From: Nitrospirota bacterium
Lineage (GTDB): Bacteria > Nitrospirota > Nitrospiria > Nitrospirales > Nitrospiraceae
Length of the DNA: 5,832 nt
NCBI GenBank assembly: GCA_016235225.1
Contig: JACRLS010000315.1
Span: 1-5,832 of the forward strand
Direction of reading: 5' to 3'
Every line of letters starts with the position of its first letter. Within the stretch, counting starts at the first letter, position 1. Positions 1-5,738 of this stretch are shown one piece after another. The notes below the pieces were generated by a model. The model was not told the origin of the DNA and did no database searches. It saw nothing but the letters and a program-made list of their open reading frames with translations. Made by a program: the position numbers and the translations under genes.

Positions 1-1148
1 CTGATGCGCATATGCACCTGTTTCGCGCCGGACTGACGGATCATCTTCACAATCTTGCGGCTGGTAGTCCCGCGGACGATGGAATCGTCCACGACCACGA
101 CCCGCTTCCCTTCCAAGATCTCGCGAACGGCATTCAGCTTGATTTTCACGCCGAAGTGCCGAATGGCCTGTTCCGGCTCGATAAAAGTCCGGCCGACGTA
201 GTGATTGCGGATCAGCCCGTTGTCGAATGGGATCCCGGTGCCCTCGGCAAACCCCAGCGCCGCAGCCACCCCGGAATCCGGCACCGGGATGACGACGTCC
301 GCTTCCACCCACGCCTCCTTCGCCAATTGCCGCCCCAAGGCCTTGCGGGTTGTATAGACTACCTTGGAACCGAAAATCCGGCTGTCCGGACGCGCGAAGT
401 AGATGTACTCGAACACGCATTTCGCCGGCTGGACTTTCGGAAAGGGGTGGTAACTCGTCACTCCGTTCTTGTCCAACACCACCAGTTCGCCCGGTTCGAT
501 CTCCCGCACGAACTCAGCCGCGATGAGGTCGAATGCGCAGGTTTCGGACGCCACCAGCCAACTGTCTTTCAAACGGCCCAGGCAGAGCGGGCGGAACCCG
601 TGGGGATCGCGGACAGCGATCACGCCGTCGTCGGTCAGCAGCACCAAGGAAAAGGCGCCGCGAACCTGGTTCAGCGCGTCGATGATCCTCGCCAACAGGG
701 AATCGCCCCGGGAATGGGCGATCAGGTGCACGATGACTTCGCTGTCGGTCGTGGATTGGAAGATGGCGCCGTAGGCTTCCAGCTCGTTGCGCAGCATCTG
801 CGCGTTGATGAGATTGCCGTTATGGGCGAGCGCCAGATTCCCGAAGGCGAAATTGACCGTCAAAGGCTGAACATTCTTCAGGCCCCCGCCACCCGCGGTG
901 GAGTACCGGTTGTGGCCGATCGCCATGATTCCAGGCAGTCCCTTGAGACCTGACTTGGTATAGATATCCGCGACGAGCCCCAAGCCTTTCTCCACATGGA
1001 ACGACTCACCATCTGAGGAGACGATCCCGGACCCTTCCTGCCCGCGGTGCTGCAGGGCATAGAGCCCGAGGTAGGTCATGTTGGCGGCTTCGCGATGGCC
1101 GTAGATGCCGAACACCGCGCACTCTTCGTGGAGCTTATCGAACGCCAT
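1..1148 (-). CDS. purF: Amidophosphoribosyltransferase PurF (3' end beyond window)
   Basis: Catalyses the first committed step of purine synthesis, PRPP + glutamine to 5-phosphoribosylamine, in the cytoplasm. 382 codons are visible; the C-terminus lies past the left edge. The N-terminal class II glutamine amidotransferase domain begins MAFDKLHEECAVFGIYGH. Cys10 is the expected N-terminal nucleophile exposed by removal of a 9-residue propeptide. LQHRGQEGSGI (32-42) and GHNRYST (78-84) are typical of the domain. The phosphoribosyltransferase domain shows the PRPP loop VVVVDDSIVRGTTS (about 350-363). Cys244 in CVFEYIYFARPDS aligns with an Fe-S cluster ligand known from Bacillus PurF; the other ligands would lie outside the window. 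The chosen ATG places Cys10 where the family expects it but has no Shine-Dalgarno. An in-frame ATG at 1262 would add 38 residues, largely encoded by intergenic heptamer repeats, so I disfavour it. It lies downstream of purL on the same strand, probably in one operon. Confidence 0.95.
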   Translation of the reverse strand, partial: MAFDKLHEECAVFGIYGHREAANMTYLGLYALQHRGQEGSGIVSSDGESFHVEKGLGLVADIYTKSGLKGLPGIMAIGHNRYSTAGGGGLKNVQPLTVNFAFGNLALAHNGNLINAQMLRNELEAYGAIFQSTTDSEVIVHLIAHSRGDSLLARIIDALNQVRGAFSLVLLTDDGVIAVRDPHGFRPLCLGRLKDSWLVASETCAFDLIAAEFVREIEPGELVVLDKNGVTSYHPFPKVQPAKCVFEYIYFARPDSRIFGSKVVYTTRKALGRQLAKEAWVEADVVIPVPDSGVAAALGFAEGTGIPFDNGLIRNHYVGRTFIEPEQAIRHFGVKIKLNAVREILEGKRVVVVDDSIVRGTTSRKIVKMIRQSGAKQVHMRI

Positions 1149-1149
1149 C

Positions 1150-1205
1150 CGTGCGTGGGGTAGCGTGGGGCGTAACACGTGAGACGTGAACGGTGAAACG
1201 AGAGG
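1150..1205. repeat. Degenerate heptamer repeat upstream of purF
   Basis: On the plus strand the sequence divides into eight consecutive 7-mers: cgtgcgt, ggggtag, cgtgggg, cgtaaca, cgtgaga, cgtgaac, ggtgaaa and cgagagg. The consensus is CGTGANN with several divergent units. It fills most of the purL-purF spacer directly before the purF start. Similar ACGTGA-type heptamers are, from memory, common between genes in Nitrospira. Function is unknown. Confidence 0.6.
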
Positions 1206-1207
1206 AA

Positions 1208-1226
1208 GCTCTCTACAGCCGAGAGC
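1208..1226 (-). other. Small hairpin in purL-purF spacer
   Basis: A perfect 6-bp inverted repeat, gctctc / gagagc, with a 7-nt loop lies between the purL stop and the purF start. On the transcribed (minus) strand it is followed by a pyrimidine-rich TTCCTCTCG rather than a run of T. It is therefore at best a weak terminator or processing hairpin, which fits continued transcription into purF. Confidence 0.3.
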
Positions 1227-1271
1227 CTTTACAGTTCCGGTTCGGGACGACTGATCCGACATAACTTCTAA

Positions 1272-1292
1272 CTTTTTCCTTTTCACTTTTCA
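1272..1292. repeat. Three-unit CTTTTCA heptamer repeat over the purL stop
   Basis: Three tandem 7-mers (ctttttc, cttttca, cttttca on the plus strand) cover the purL stop codon at 1283-1285. The last PurL residues (GEK-stop) are therefore encoded by repeat sequence. This is a second heptamer array in the same spacer, with a different consensus from the one at 1150-1205. Confidence 0.55.
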
Positions 1293-3541
1293 CCAGCCTG
1301 AAGCGCCCGTTCCAAACTATTCCCCCACCGATCGGCGAGCGTGTTGAGATCGACATCCACGCGACAGCCGGATACGAACTGATCGCCTTCAACGGCCATG
1401 ACGAGTCGATCGCCGCCGACCGTGCCGATCTTCGCAGCCGGGACGCCCGCATCCCAAGCCTGCTGAAGCACGCGATCGACCTGTTCGGGCCTCACCGACA
1501 ACAACACGCGGGATTGACTTTCGCCGAAGAGCAGCGCATCGCGCCTCAGTCCGTCGGCCACCAATTGTAGCACAGCCCCGAGCAGTGCGCCCGGCGCCGA
1601 CAGGCAGCACTCGGCCAGCGCCACGGCCAGCCCGCCGTCTGAGCAATCGTGCGCGGATCGTACCAGCCCCTGCCGGATCAGGGACAGGACAGTCTGCTGA
1701 AGGGTCTTCTCCTCCTCCAGACTCAGTCGCGGCGGCATGCCCTGCTCCCGATGGTGGACGACCCGGAGGTATTCCGTGCCGCCCAAGTCTTCCCGGTTCT
1801 TCCCGAGGAGAATAATCGCATCTCCCGCCTGCTTAAACCACTGGGTTGTGATCCTGTCCGCCGGCTCGATCAGCCCGACCATGCCGAGGATGGGCGTCGG
1901 ATAGATCGACAGGCCGTTCGTCTCATTATAAAAGCTGACGTTGCCGCTCACCACCGGGATGGCGAAAGCTTCACAGGCATCTTTCAGCCCCTCAATCACC
2001 ATCATGAACTGCCACATGACATCCGGCCGCTCCGGATTGCCGAAGTTCAAGCAATCCGTCAGCCCGATCGGCTCGGCCCCCGAACAGACCAAATTGCGCG
2101 CCGCCTCCGCCACGGCAATCGTGCCGCCGACATAGGGATGGAGGACGCAGTAGCGTCCGTTGCCATCCGCCACCATGGCCAGCGCCTTGTTGGTCCCCTT
2201 CACCCGAACCACGGCGGCGTCGGAACCTGGACGCACCACCGTATTGGTCCGCACCATGTGGTCATATTGTTGGTAGATCCAACGCTTGCTGGCGATCGTG
2301 GGGGATTCCAGCAGCGAGAGCAGAACCGCCGTGGGGTCCTGAACATCTCTCAGGGAGTCGAGATTCAGGGCCTGGAGATACTCCTGATAGGCGGGCGGCG
2401 CATGAGGCCGCTCGTACCGCGGCCCGTCATCGGCTAAGGCCTTCGCCGGAATCTCCGCAACGACATGCCCCTGGTCACGAACACGCAACAGACCGTCTTC
2501 CGTGACGCGCCCCACCACCGCCACATCGAGGTCCCACTTCCGGCAGATGCGCAGAACCTCGTCTTCCTTCCCCCGCTTGGCCACCATGAGCATGCGCTCC
2601 TGTGACTCGGAGAGCATGAGATCATAGGGCGTCATGCCCGGCTCGCGGCGCGGTACGTGGGTCAAATCCAGATCCACGCCGGTGTCCGCGCGCGACGCCA
2701 TCTCGCAGGACGAGCTGGTCAGCCCCGCGGCGCCCATGTCCTGAATGCCGACCAGCAAGTCCGTGGACATGAGTTCCAGACAGGCTTCCAGCAAAAGCTT
2801 CTCGGTAAAGGGATCGCCGACCTGCACGGTCGGCCGCTTGGATTCCGACTCTTCCGAAAAGGAGTCCGAAGCCATCGTGGCGCCGTGAATGCCGTCGCGC
2901 CCCGTCTTGGAACCGACGTAGATAATGGGGTTGCCGACGCCCGCCGCCTTGCCTTTGAAAATCTTGTCCTGACGCGCGAGCCCAAGGCAGAAGACATTCA
3001 CCAGCGGATTGTTGGCATAGATCTCGTTGAAGATCACCTCGCCGCCGATCGTGGGTACGCCCATGCAATTGCCATATCCCGCAATCCCCGCCACGACGCC
3101 CTTGACCAGAAAGCGGTTCTTCGCATGGTCCAGCAGCCCAAACCGCAGGGAGTCCAACAGGGCAATGGGTCGCGCGCCCATCGTGAAGATGTCTCGCAGA
3201 ATGCCGCCGACCCCCGTGGCCGCGCCCTGATAGGGTTCGATGAACGAGGGATGGTTGTGCGACTCCATCTTAAACACCGCGCAGAGCCCGTCGCCGATAT
3301 CCACCGCGCCGGCGTTCTCCCCGGGTCCCTGCACTACCCGCGGCCCGGTCGTCGGGAGCTTCCTCAGATGGACGCGCGAGCTTTTATAGGAGCAATGCTC
3401 GCTCCACATAACGGAGAACATGCCGAGCTCCGTGAGATTCGGCTCCCGCCCCAAGATTTCGACGATCTTCTTAAACTCTTCCTGAGTCAGATTATGCTGC
3501 GCAATGAGTTCTTTCGTGATCACGTGAGGAGAACTGTTCAT
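1283..3541 (-). CDS. purL: Phosphoribosylformylglycinamidine synthase subunit PurL
   Basis: Synthetase subunit of the three-part PurS/PurQ/PurL enzyme, converting FGAR, ATP and ammonia (from PurQ) to FGAM, step 4 of purine synthesis. At 752 residues it is the small PurL form, not the roughly 1300-residue fused form, so it needs separate PurQ and PurS. Motifs in order: WSEHCSYKSSR (46-56) with the conserved His49; GPGENAGAVDIGDG (72-85); KMESHNHPSFIEPYQGAATG (91-110), the nucleotide/metal-binding core; GGEV and GNPIIYVGSKTGRDGIHGA in the middle; VQDMGAAGL-type IQDMGAAGLTSSS; and SAHDCSDGGLAVALAE near the C-terminus. The second half repeats the ATP-grasp-like PurM fold. The ATG at 3541 gives a normal N-terminus; the likely ribosome site is the weak purine-rich AAAGAAGAAG lying in the last codons of hepT. 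The hepT stop is only 3 nt upstream, so translation may be coupled. No frameshift or missing motif was seen. Confidence 0.97.
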   Translation of the reverse strand: MNSSPHVITKELIAQHNLTQEEFKKIVEILGREPNLTELGMFSVMWSEHCSYKSSRVHLRKLPTTGPRVVQGPGENAGAVDIGDGLCAVFKMESHNHPSFIEPYQGAATGVGGILRDIFTMGARPIALLDSLRFGLLDHAKNRFLVKGVVAGIAGYGNCMGVPTIGGEVIFNEIYANNPLVNVFCLGLARQDKIFKGKAAGVGNPIIYVGSKTGRDGIHGATMASDSFSEESESKRPTVQVGDPFTEKLLLEACLELMSTDLLVGIQDMGAAGLTSSSCEMASRADTGVDLDLTHVPRREPGMTPYDLMLSESQERMLMVAKRGKEDEVLRICRKWDLDVAVVGRVTEDGLLRVRDQGHVVAEIPAKALADDGPRYERPHAPPAYQEYLQALNLDSLRDVQDPTAVLLSLLESPTIASKRWIYQQYDHMVRTNTVVRPGSDAAVVRVKGTNKALAMVADGNGRYCVLHPYVGGTIAVAEAARNLVCSGAEPIGLTDCLNFGNPERPDVMWQFMMVIEGLKDACEAFAIPVVSGNVSFYNETNGLSIYPTPILGMVGLIEPADRITTQWFKQAGDAIILLGKNREDLGGTEYLRVVHHREQGMPPRLSLEEEKTLQQTVLSLIRQGLVRSAHDCSDGGLAVALAECCLSAPGALLGAVLQLVADGLRRDALLFGESQSRVLLSVRPEQVDRVLQQAWDAGVPAAKIGTVGGDRLVMAVEGDQFVSGCRVDVDLNTLADRWGNSLERALQAGEK

Positions 3542-3544
3542 AAT

Positions 3545-3898
3545 CTACGGCTTCTTCTTTGGGTTCTTCACTTTTGACAGAAGCACCACGACATGGCGCT
3601 TCAGGACCGGAAGACGCTTCGACACCACACCCCAGACAATTGCGATATCGATGCCAAAGTATTCGTGTATGAGAACGTTCCTCAGACCCGTGATGCCTCG
3701 CCAAGGAACTTTCGGATAGTCTTTCTTGAATCCAGCCGGAAGGTTGCGAACCGCCTCTCCGATGATCTCAAGGTTGCGGATCACCGCGTCCTGAACCATG
3801 CGATTCTCGTAGAACTCTTTGCGTCCACCCTTCGTATAGGTTTCGATCTGTGCAATGGCTTCACTGATATGCCGGAGATAACCAGCCTCGCGCTTCAT
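3545..3898 (-). CDS. hepT: HepT-like HEPN-domain RNase toxin (DUF86)
   Basis: 117 residues, the usual size of the HEPN partner of MNT nucleotidyltransferases. Family members are ribonucleases that cleave RNA and stop growth until the cognate MntA adds AMP to a tyrosine. The sequence shows RNVLIHEY at 73-80, an exact RX4HXY motif with Arg73 and His78 (RNase site) and Tyr80 (AMP acceptor). IRNLEIIGEAVRNLP (40-54) is typical of DUF86. All key residues are present, so it is predicted active. Its ATG overlaps the mntA stop by 4 nt (ATGA), the usual sign of coupled translation. The lysine-rich tail KVKNPKKKP overlaps the presumed purL ribosome-binding region and may have been gained from resident purL leader sequence at insertion. 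Base composition is lower in GC than purL, consistent with transfer. Confidence 0.9.
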   Translation of the reverse strand: MKREAGYLRHISEAIAQIETYTKGGRKEFYENRMVQDAVIRNLEIIGEAVRNLPAGFKKDYPKVPWRGITGLRNVLIHEYFGIDIAIVWGVVSKRLPVLKRHVVVLLSKVKNPKKKP

Positions 3899-4182
3899 AA
3901 GGGTTTAGCAGACCGTAGAATCTCTTGGCGTAGATAGGGGCTCAAGCCCCTCTCAGATACGACATCCACCTCGCACCGTAACATGTCCTCTAGATCCAGC
4001 TTGAACTCTACAAGATCCAACAAGTCCCTTCCTGGACGAAGGCGAATCAGCAGATCCACATCACTGCCAACTCTCGCTGTCCCTGAAGCATGCGAACCAA
4101 ATACTCGCACACGAGCCACCCCATGCGCACGCGCGACTCGGCGTATATCCTTCCCACGTTTCTTGAGTTGGGCGGTTGTCAC
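3895..4182 (-). CDS. mntA: MntA-like minimal nucleotidyltransferase antitoxin
   Basis: 95 residues from the GTG at 4182. Partner of the downstream HepT; such proteins use ATP to AMPylate the HEPN toxin on its RX4HXY tyrosine. The pol-beta-type nucleotidyltransferase motif is complete: VFGSHASGTARVGSDVDLLI fits GSX10DXD exactly, and EVDVVSE supplies the probable third acidic residue. The start at 4182 is preferred because GAGAGG (4190-4195) sits 7 nt upstream. A GTG at 4197 would add five residues (MRGVN) but has its purine run directly adjacent. The stop overlaps the hepT start in ATGA. Upstream is the remnant toxin fragment, so the pair either uses a promoter in that remnant or reads through from the mrr side; I see no convincing promoter. 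Confidence 0.88.
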   Translation of the reverse strand: MTTAQLKKRGKDIRRVARAHGVARVRVFGSHASGTARVGSDVDLLIRLRPGRDLLDLVEFKLDLEDMLRCEVDVVSERGLSPYLRQEILRSAKPL

Positions 4183-4189
4183 GTTAACG

Positions 4190-4195
4190 CCTCTC
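4190..4195 (-). promoter_or_regulatory. Ribosome-binding site deciding the mntA start
   Basis: GAGAGG on the minus strand lies 7 nt before the GTG at 4182 and supports that start over the GTG at 4197. Confidence 0.5.
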
Positions 4196-4200
4196 ACCCT

Positions 4201-4302
4201 CTAGGCATCGACTCGAAATAGACCACGACCTCCTACGTTACACTGGCAGCGTTTCTTTTTCAGTATGCCCCGCTGCGCCCGCGGCGACACAATGATGGTC
4301 AT
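4201..4302 (-). pseudogene. ParE/RelE-like toxin, N-terminal remnant
   Basis: A 33-codon reading frame beginning MTIIVSPRAQRGILKKK, which resembles the first strand and first helix of ParE/RelE-family toxins (usually about 85-100 residues). After about residue 17 the sequence (RCQCNVGG...) no longer looks like the family and soon stops at TAG, so the catalytic C-terminal part is missing. Its ATG overlaps the TGA of the upstream antitoxin fragment (ATGA), the normal antitoxin-toxin arrangement, which supports reading the two together. Predicted inactive. Family assignment rests on a short segment and on context. Confidence 0.5.
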
Positions 4303-4496
4303 CGTTTCGCTGATCCGCTTCTGATCTCACGCGCCACATCAGCAAGGGGAATCCCTCTGCCTGCATCCAGATCCGCAAGCCCCGCCAGAATACCCTGCTC
4401 CTCTTCTTCAGTCAGAGGTTCAATTTGTTCAAGAGGCTCAATAGCATACTGGCCGGGCGGTAGGGTTATAAGCTCCTTCGGAAGATGAACGCCATC
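4299..4496 (-). pseudogene. 5'-truncated antitoxin fragment
   Basis: An open frame of 65 codons plus stop with no usable start codon in its first half; two stop codons (TAA TAG) lie immediately upstream in frame. It reads DGVHLPKELITLPPGQYAIE, then an acidic EPLTEEEEQGILAGLADL, then DAGRGIPLADVAREIRSGSA. The acidic helix and the DAGRGIPL-ADV tail resemble the C-terminal toxin-binding region of ribbon-helix-helix or Phd-type antitoxins; I cannot name the family. Its TGA overlaps the ATG of the ParE/RelE-like fragment. The 5' end, with the DNA-binding domain and start, has been lost at the junction with the mrr fragment. Confidence 0.5.
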
Positions 4497-5086
4497 CTAT
4501 TACCATCATCTCCAGACCTCCCTACTGCCTGGCCAGCTTCTTTCCTTGAGCCACCGTAGCCAATGGCCACCAAGAGATCGACCACCAACCGCTCAAAAAA
4601 CTTCGGCGAACAGCGCTTGACTCGATCCAACACATCTTGAGCAAGTGCTTGCCGAAGGTTCTGATAGGCAACTTCGAGGGTTTCGAATGGAGTACGCTGG
4701 GCATCTTCATCTTCAATCTCTTCTTCTTTTTTGGAAGAGCGAGTGCCTTTCTGGAACTCCAGGAATTCAGGAAATTGTTTCAGAAACTTGGCGTCAATCT
4801 CCGATGGTCCGCTGTTCAGCACCTTCAGGCCACGATCCGTCATTCTGAACTTGCCTCTTCCCGTTCGCTCCAGCAGCCCTGCCTTGGTAAGATAAGTCAC
4901 CGCCCACACTACTCTATTGGGAAACTTAGCTTGCGTTCCACTCGGAAGCATTTCGCTCAAGTCCTGTTCACTCAGACCAAATTGCCCGGCCACGGTGTCG
5001 ATGACTTCTCCGGAACCATGCTCCTTGCGATCTCCCGCAATCTGCAGGATCGGGAGCATGAACTTCTGGTAGTCTGGAACTGCCAT
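4466..5086 (-). CDS. mrr: Truncated Mrr-type restriction endonuclease
   Basis: 206 residues; full Mrr proteins are about 300. Mrr cleaves modified foreign DNA. Residues 1-100 form the winged-helix Mrr N-terminal DNA-recognition domain (VPDYQKFMLPILQIAGD; KFPNRVVWAVTYLTKAGLLE; RGKFRMTDRGL). A charged linker follows (KKEEEIEDED, 119-128). The start of the Mrr catalytic domain is clear: FFERLVVDLLVAIGYGGSRK (163-182), then EAGQAVGRSGDDG (183-195). The family would continue GIDGxI to the QAKRW motif of the PD-(D/E)xK nuclease, but here homology stops at GDDG and the frame ends NRMAFIFRRSL. The catalytic D/QxK residues are therefore lost and the enzyme should be inactive as a nuclease, though the DNA-binding domain could still be made. 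The ATG at 5086 has a strong ribosome site 8 nt upstream. The cut coincides with the start of the antitoxin fragment in another frame, indicating a deletion or recombination junction near 4497-4505. Confidence 0.85.
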   Translation of the reverse strand: MAVPDYQKFMLPILQIAGDRKEHGSGEVIDTVAGQFGLSEQDLSEMLPSGTQAKFPNRVVWAVTYLTKAGLLERTGRGKFRMTDRGLKVLNSGPSEIDAKFLKQFPEFLEFQKGTRSSKKEEEIEDEDAQRTPFETLEVAYQNLRQALAQDVLDRVKRCSPKFFERLVVDLLVAIGYGGSRKEAGQAVGRSGDDGNRMAFIFRRSL

Positions 5087-5094
5087 GTTAAGGC

Positions 5095-5103
5095 ATCACC
5101 TCC
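5095..5103 (-). promoter_or_regulatory. Strong Shine-Dalgarno of the mrr fragment
   Basis: GGAGGTGAT on the minus strand is fully complementary to the 16S rRNA 3' end and lies 8 nt before the ATG at 5086, fixing that start and suggesting the truncated protein can still be translated. Confidence 0.75.
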
Positions 5104-5425
5104 GATACTCACACCGGCACGGTTCTGCTGAGGGCGCTGACTGCATGTGCAGCGAGGTCCTGGGGTACCCGCCTCCTGGGCGTGTGGGGTCCGAGCACGG
5201 ACGAACTGGCAAGTGGCAGCACACGCTGTCATGCCCTGCCCATCATTTCACTCCTTCTGTTCACACGCCGAGATGCTCCAATGTGACGGCCAGGGCTTGC
5301 GTCGCGAATCACGGAAGCTAGGTTCCCGCACTCGCAGGACTTCCTCGATTTCCCTCCGGGGGATAACCGAGGATGACGCTGAGCAGGCCCTCCTAACGCT
5401 TAGCCTTCCTCATCTTCCTTGTTAA
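5104..5425. other. Region with no recognisable gene
   Basis: About 320 bp upstream of mrr. Short frames on both strands lack good starts and family motifs. A plus-strand stretch near 5354-5395 reads LRGITEDDAEQALLTLS, faintly like DUF4258-type proteins, and the minus strand over the same bases reads VIPRREIEEVLRVREPSF. Neither has flanking support. The mrr promoter should lie here, but I see no clear -10/-35 pair. It may be decayed accessory sequence. Confidence 0.4.
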
Positions 5426-5516
5426 GGGTGGGCCGATTGGTCTCCAACTGCGCGCGTCCAACGAGGGGAGTCTTCGACTGCGCGTTGCGCGAGCAAAGGA
5501 GACCAACGGGCCACCC
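5426..5516. repeat. Long imperfect inverted repeat (REP-like intergenic element)
   Basis: Left arm gggtgggccgattggtctcc (5426-5445) pairs with right arm ggagaccaacgggccaccc (5498-5516), differing by one mismatch and one 1-nt bulge. The 52-nt centre contains two diverged copies of a CTGCGCG-type motif (5448 on and 5478 on; the second reads ctgcgcgttgcgcgagc). I recall similar palindromes scattered between genes in Nitrospira, often annotated as spurious small proteins, but cannot verify copy number here. It could fold as a long stem-loop in RNA from either strand. Confidence 0.6.
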
Positions 5517-5528
5517 TTCCCCTCCTAC

Positions 5529-5588
5529 ACCAGGCGGGGTGCGACCTTTCACCCGTTGCATCATGGGAGCAACGGGCACCCGGCTGGT
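5529..5588. repeat. Nested palindrome just downstream of the purQ stop
   Basis: An inner perfect 8-bp inverted repeat, cccgttgc (5552-5559) and gcaacggg (5569-5576), is enclosed by an outer one, accaggcggggtg (5529-5541) and cacccggctggt (5577-5588), imperfect by a couple of bases. It starts 18 nt past the purQ stop on the minus strand. No T-run follows, so it is not a classic intrinsic terminator. It shares a CCCGTTG core with the neighbouring repeat at 5426-5516 and may belong to the same family. Confidence 0.5.
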
Positions 5589-5606
5589 CAGCGGCAGGAC
5601 CCGCGA

Positions 5607-5735
5607 TCACGCTCCCACCATTTGCTTCTCCCCCAACGCCTCCAGCATCGACTCAAAGATCAGCCGCCCGTCGTGGCCGCCCAGCACATCCTCGCTGCAC
5701 CGCTCCGGATGGGGCATCATGCCGATATATCCACC
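5607..5735 (-). pseudogene. purQ: PurQ 3' remnant (FGAM synthase glutaminase subunit)
   Basis: The last 42 residues of PurQ, the subunit that releases ammonia from glutamine and passes it to PurL. GYIGMMPHPERCSEDVLGG followed by DGRLIFESML matches the family C-terminus. The His and Glu of PHPE are the second and third members of the Cys-His-Glu triad; the nucleophile Cys elbow and about 190 upstream residues are missing. Upstream of GGYIG the frame stays open to the window edge but reads ILSQMCASKFSCFLMSDRLL, with none of the expected NGS..NIAGI-type PurQ sequence. Identity is therefore lost at a sharp junction around 5735-5739. It lies upstream of purL on the same strand, as in ordinary purQL operons, but separated by about 2 kb of accessory DNA. 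Predicted non-functional unless the junction is an assembly artefact. Confidence 0.88.
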
Positions 5736-5738
5736 TAG

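Noticed and set aside
12..953. A 313-codon plus-strand frame
   Set aside because: It is antisense to purF, whose motifs are unmistakable on the minus strand; long antisense frames are expected in GC-rich coding DNA.
1208..1226. Rho-independent terminator between purL and purF
   Set aside because: The stem is only 6 bp and is followed by TTCCTCTCG rather than a T-run, so termination is unlikely to be efficient.
1649..2437. A long plus-strand frame opposite purL
   Set aside because: Shadow of purL; its composition (rich in Arg, His, Gln) is that of reverse-complement coding sequence and it has no domain signature.
2657..3577. A 306-codon plus-strand frame opposite purL and the end of hepT
   Set aside because: Antisense shadow of PurL's conserved N-terminal half, with no family motif of its own.
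4972..5232. An 86-codon minus-strand frame overlapping the mrr start
   Set aside because: It overlaps conserved Mrr N-terminal sequence in another frame, shows no family motif, and the strong ribosome site serves the mrr ATG.
5327..5425. RGITEDDAEQALL on the plus strand as a DUF4258-type toxin fragment
   Set aside because: Only about a dozen residues resemble the family, the preceding sequence does not, and the opposite strand is equally protein-like, so chance cannot be excluded.
5426..5588. Integron attC site
   Set aside because: The palindromes lack the paired RYYYAAC/GTTRRRY core arrangement, and there is no integrase or cassette array.
5422..5610. A 62-codon minus-strand frame from the purQ stop into the repeats
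   Set aside because: It is built entirely from the two palindromic repeats; arginine- and tryptophan-rich translation is typical of spurious frames on such repeats.
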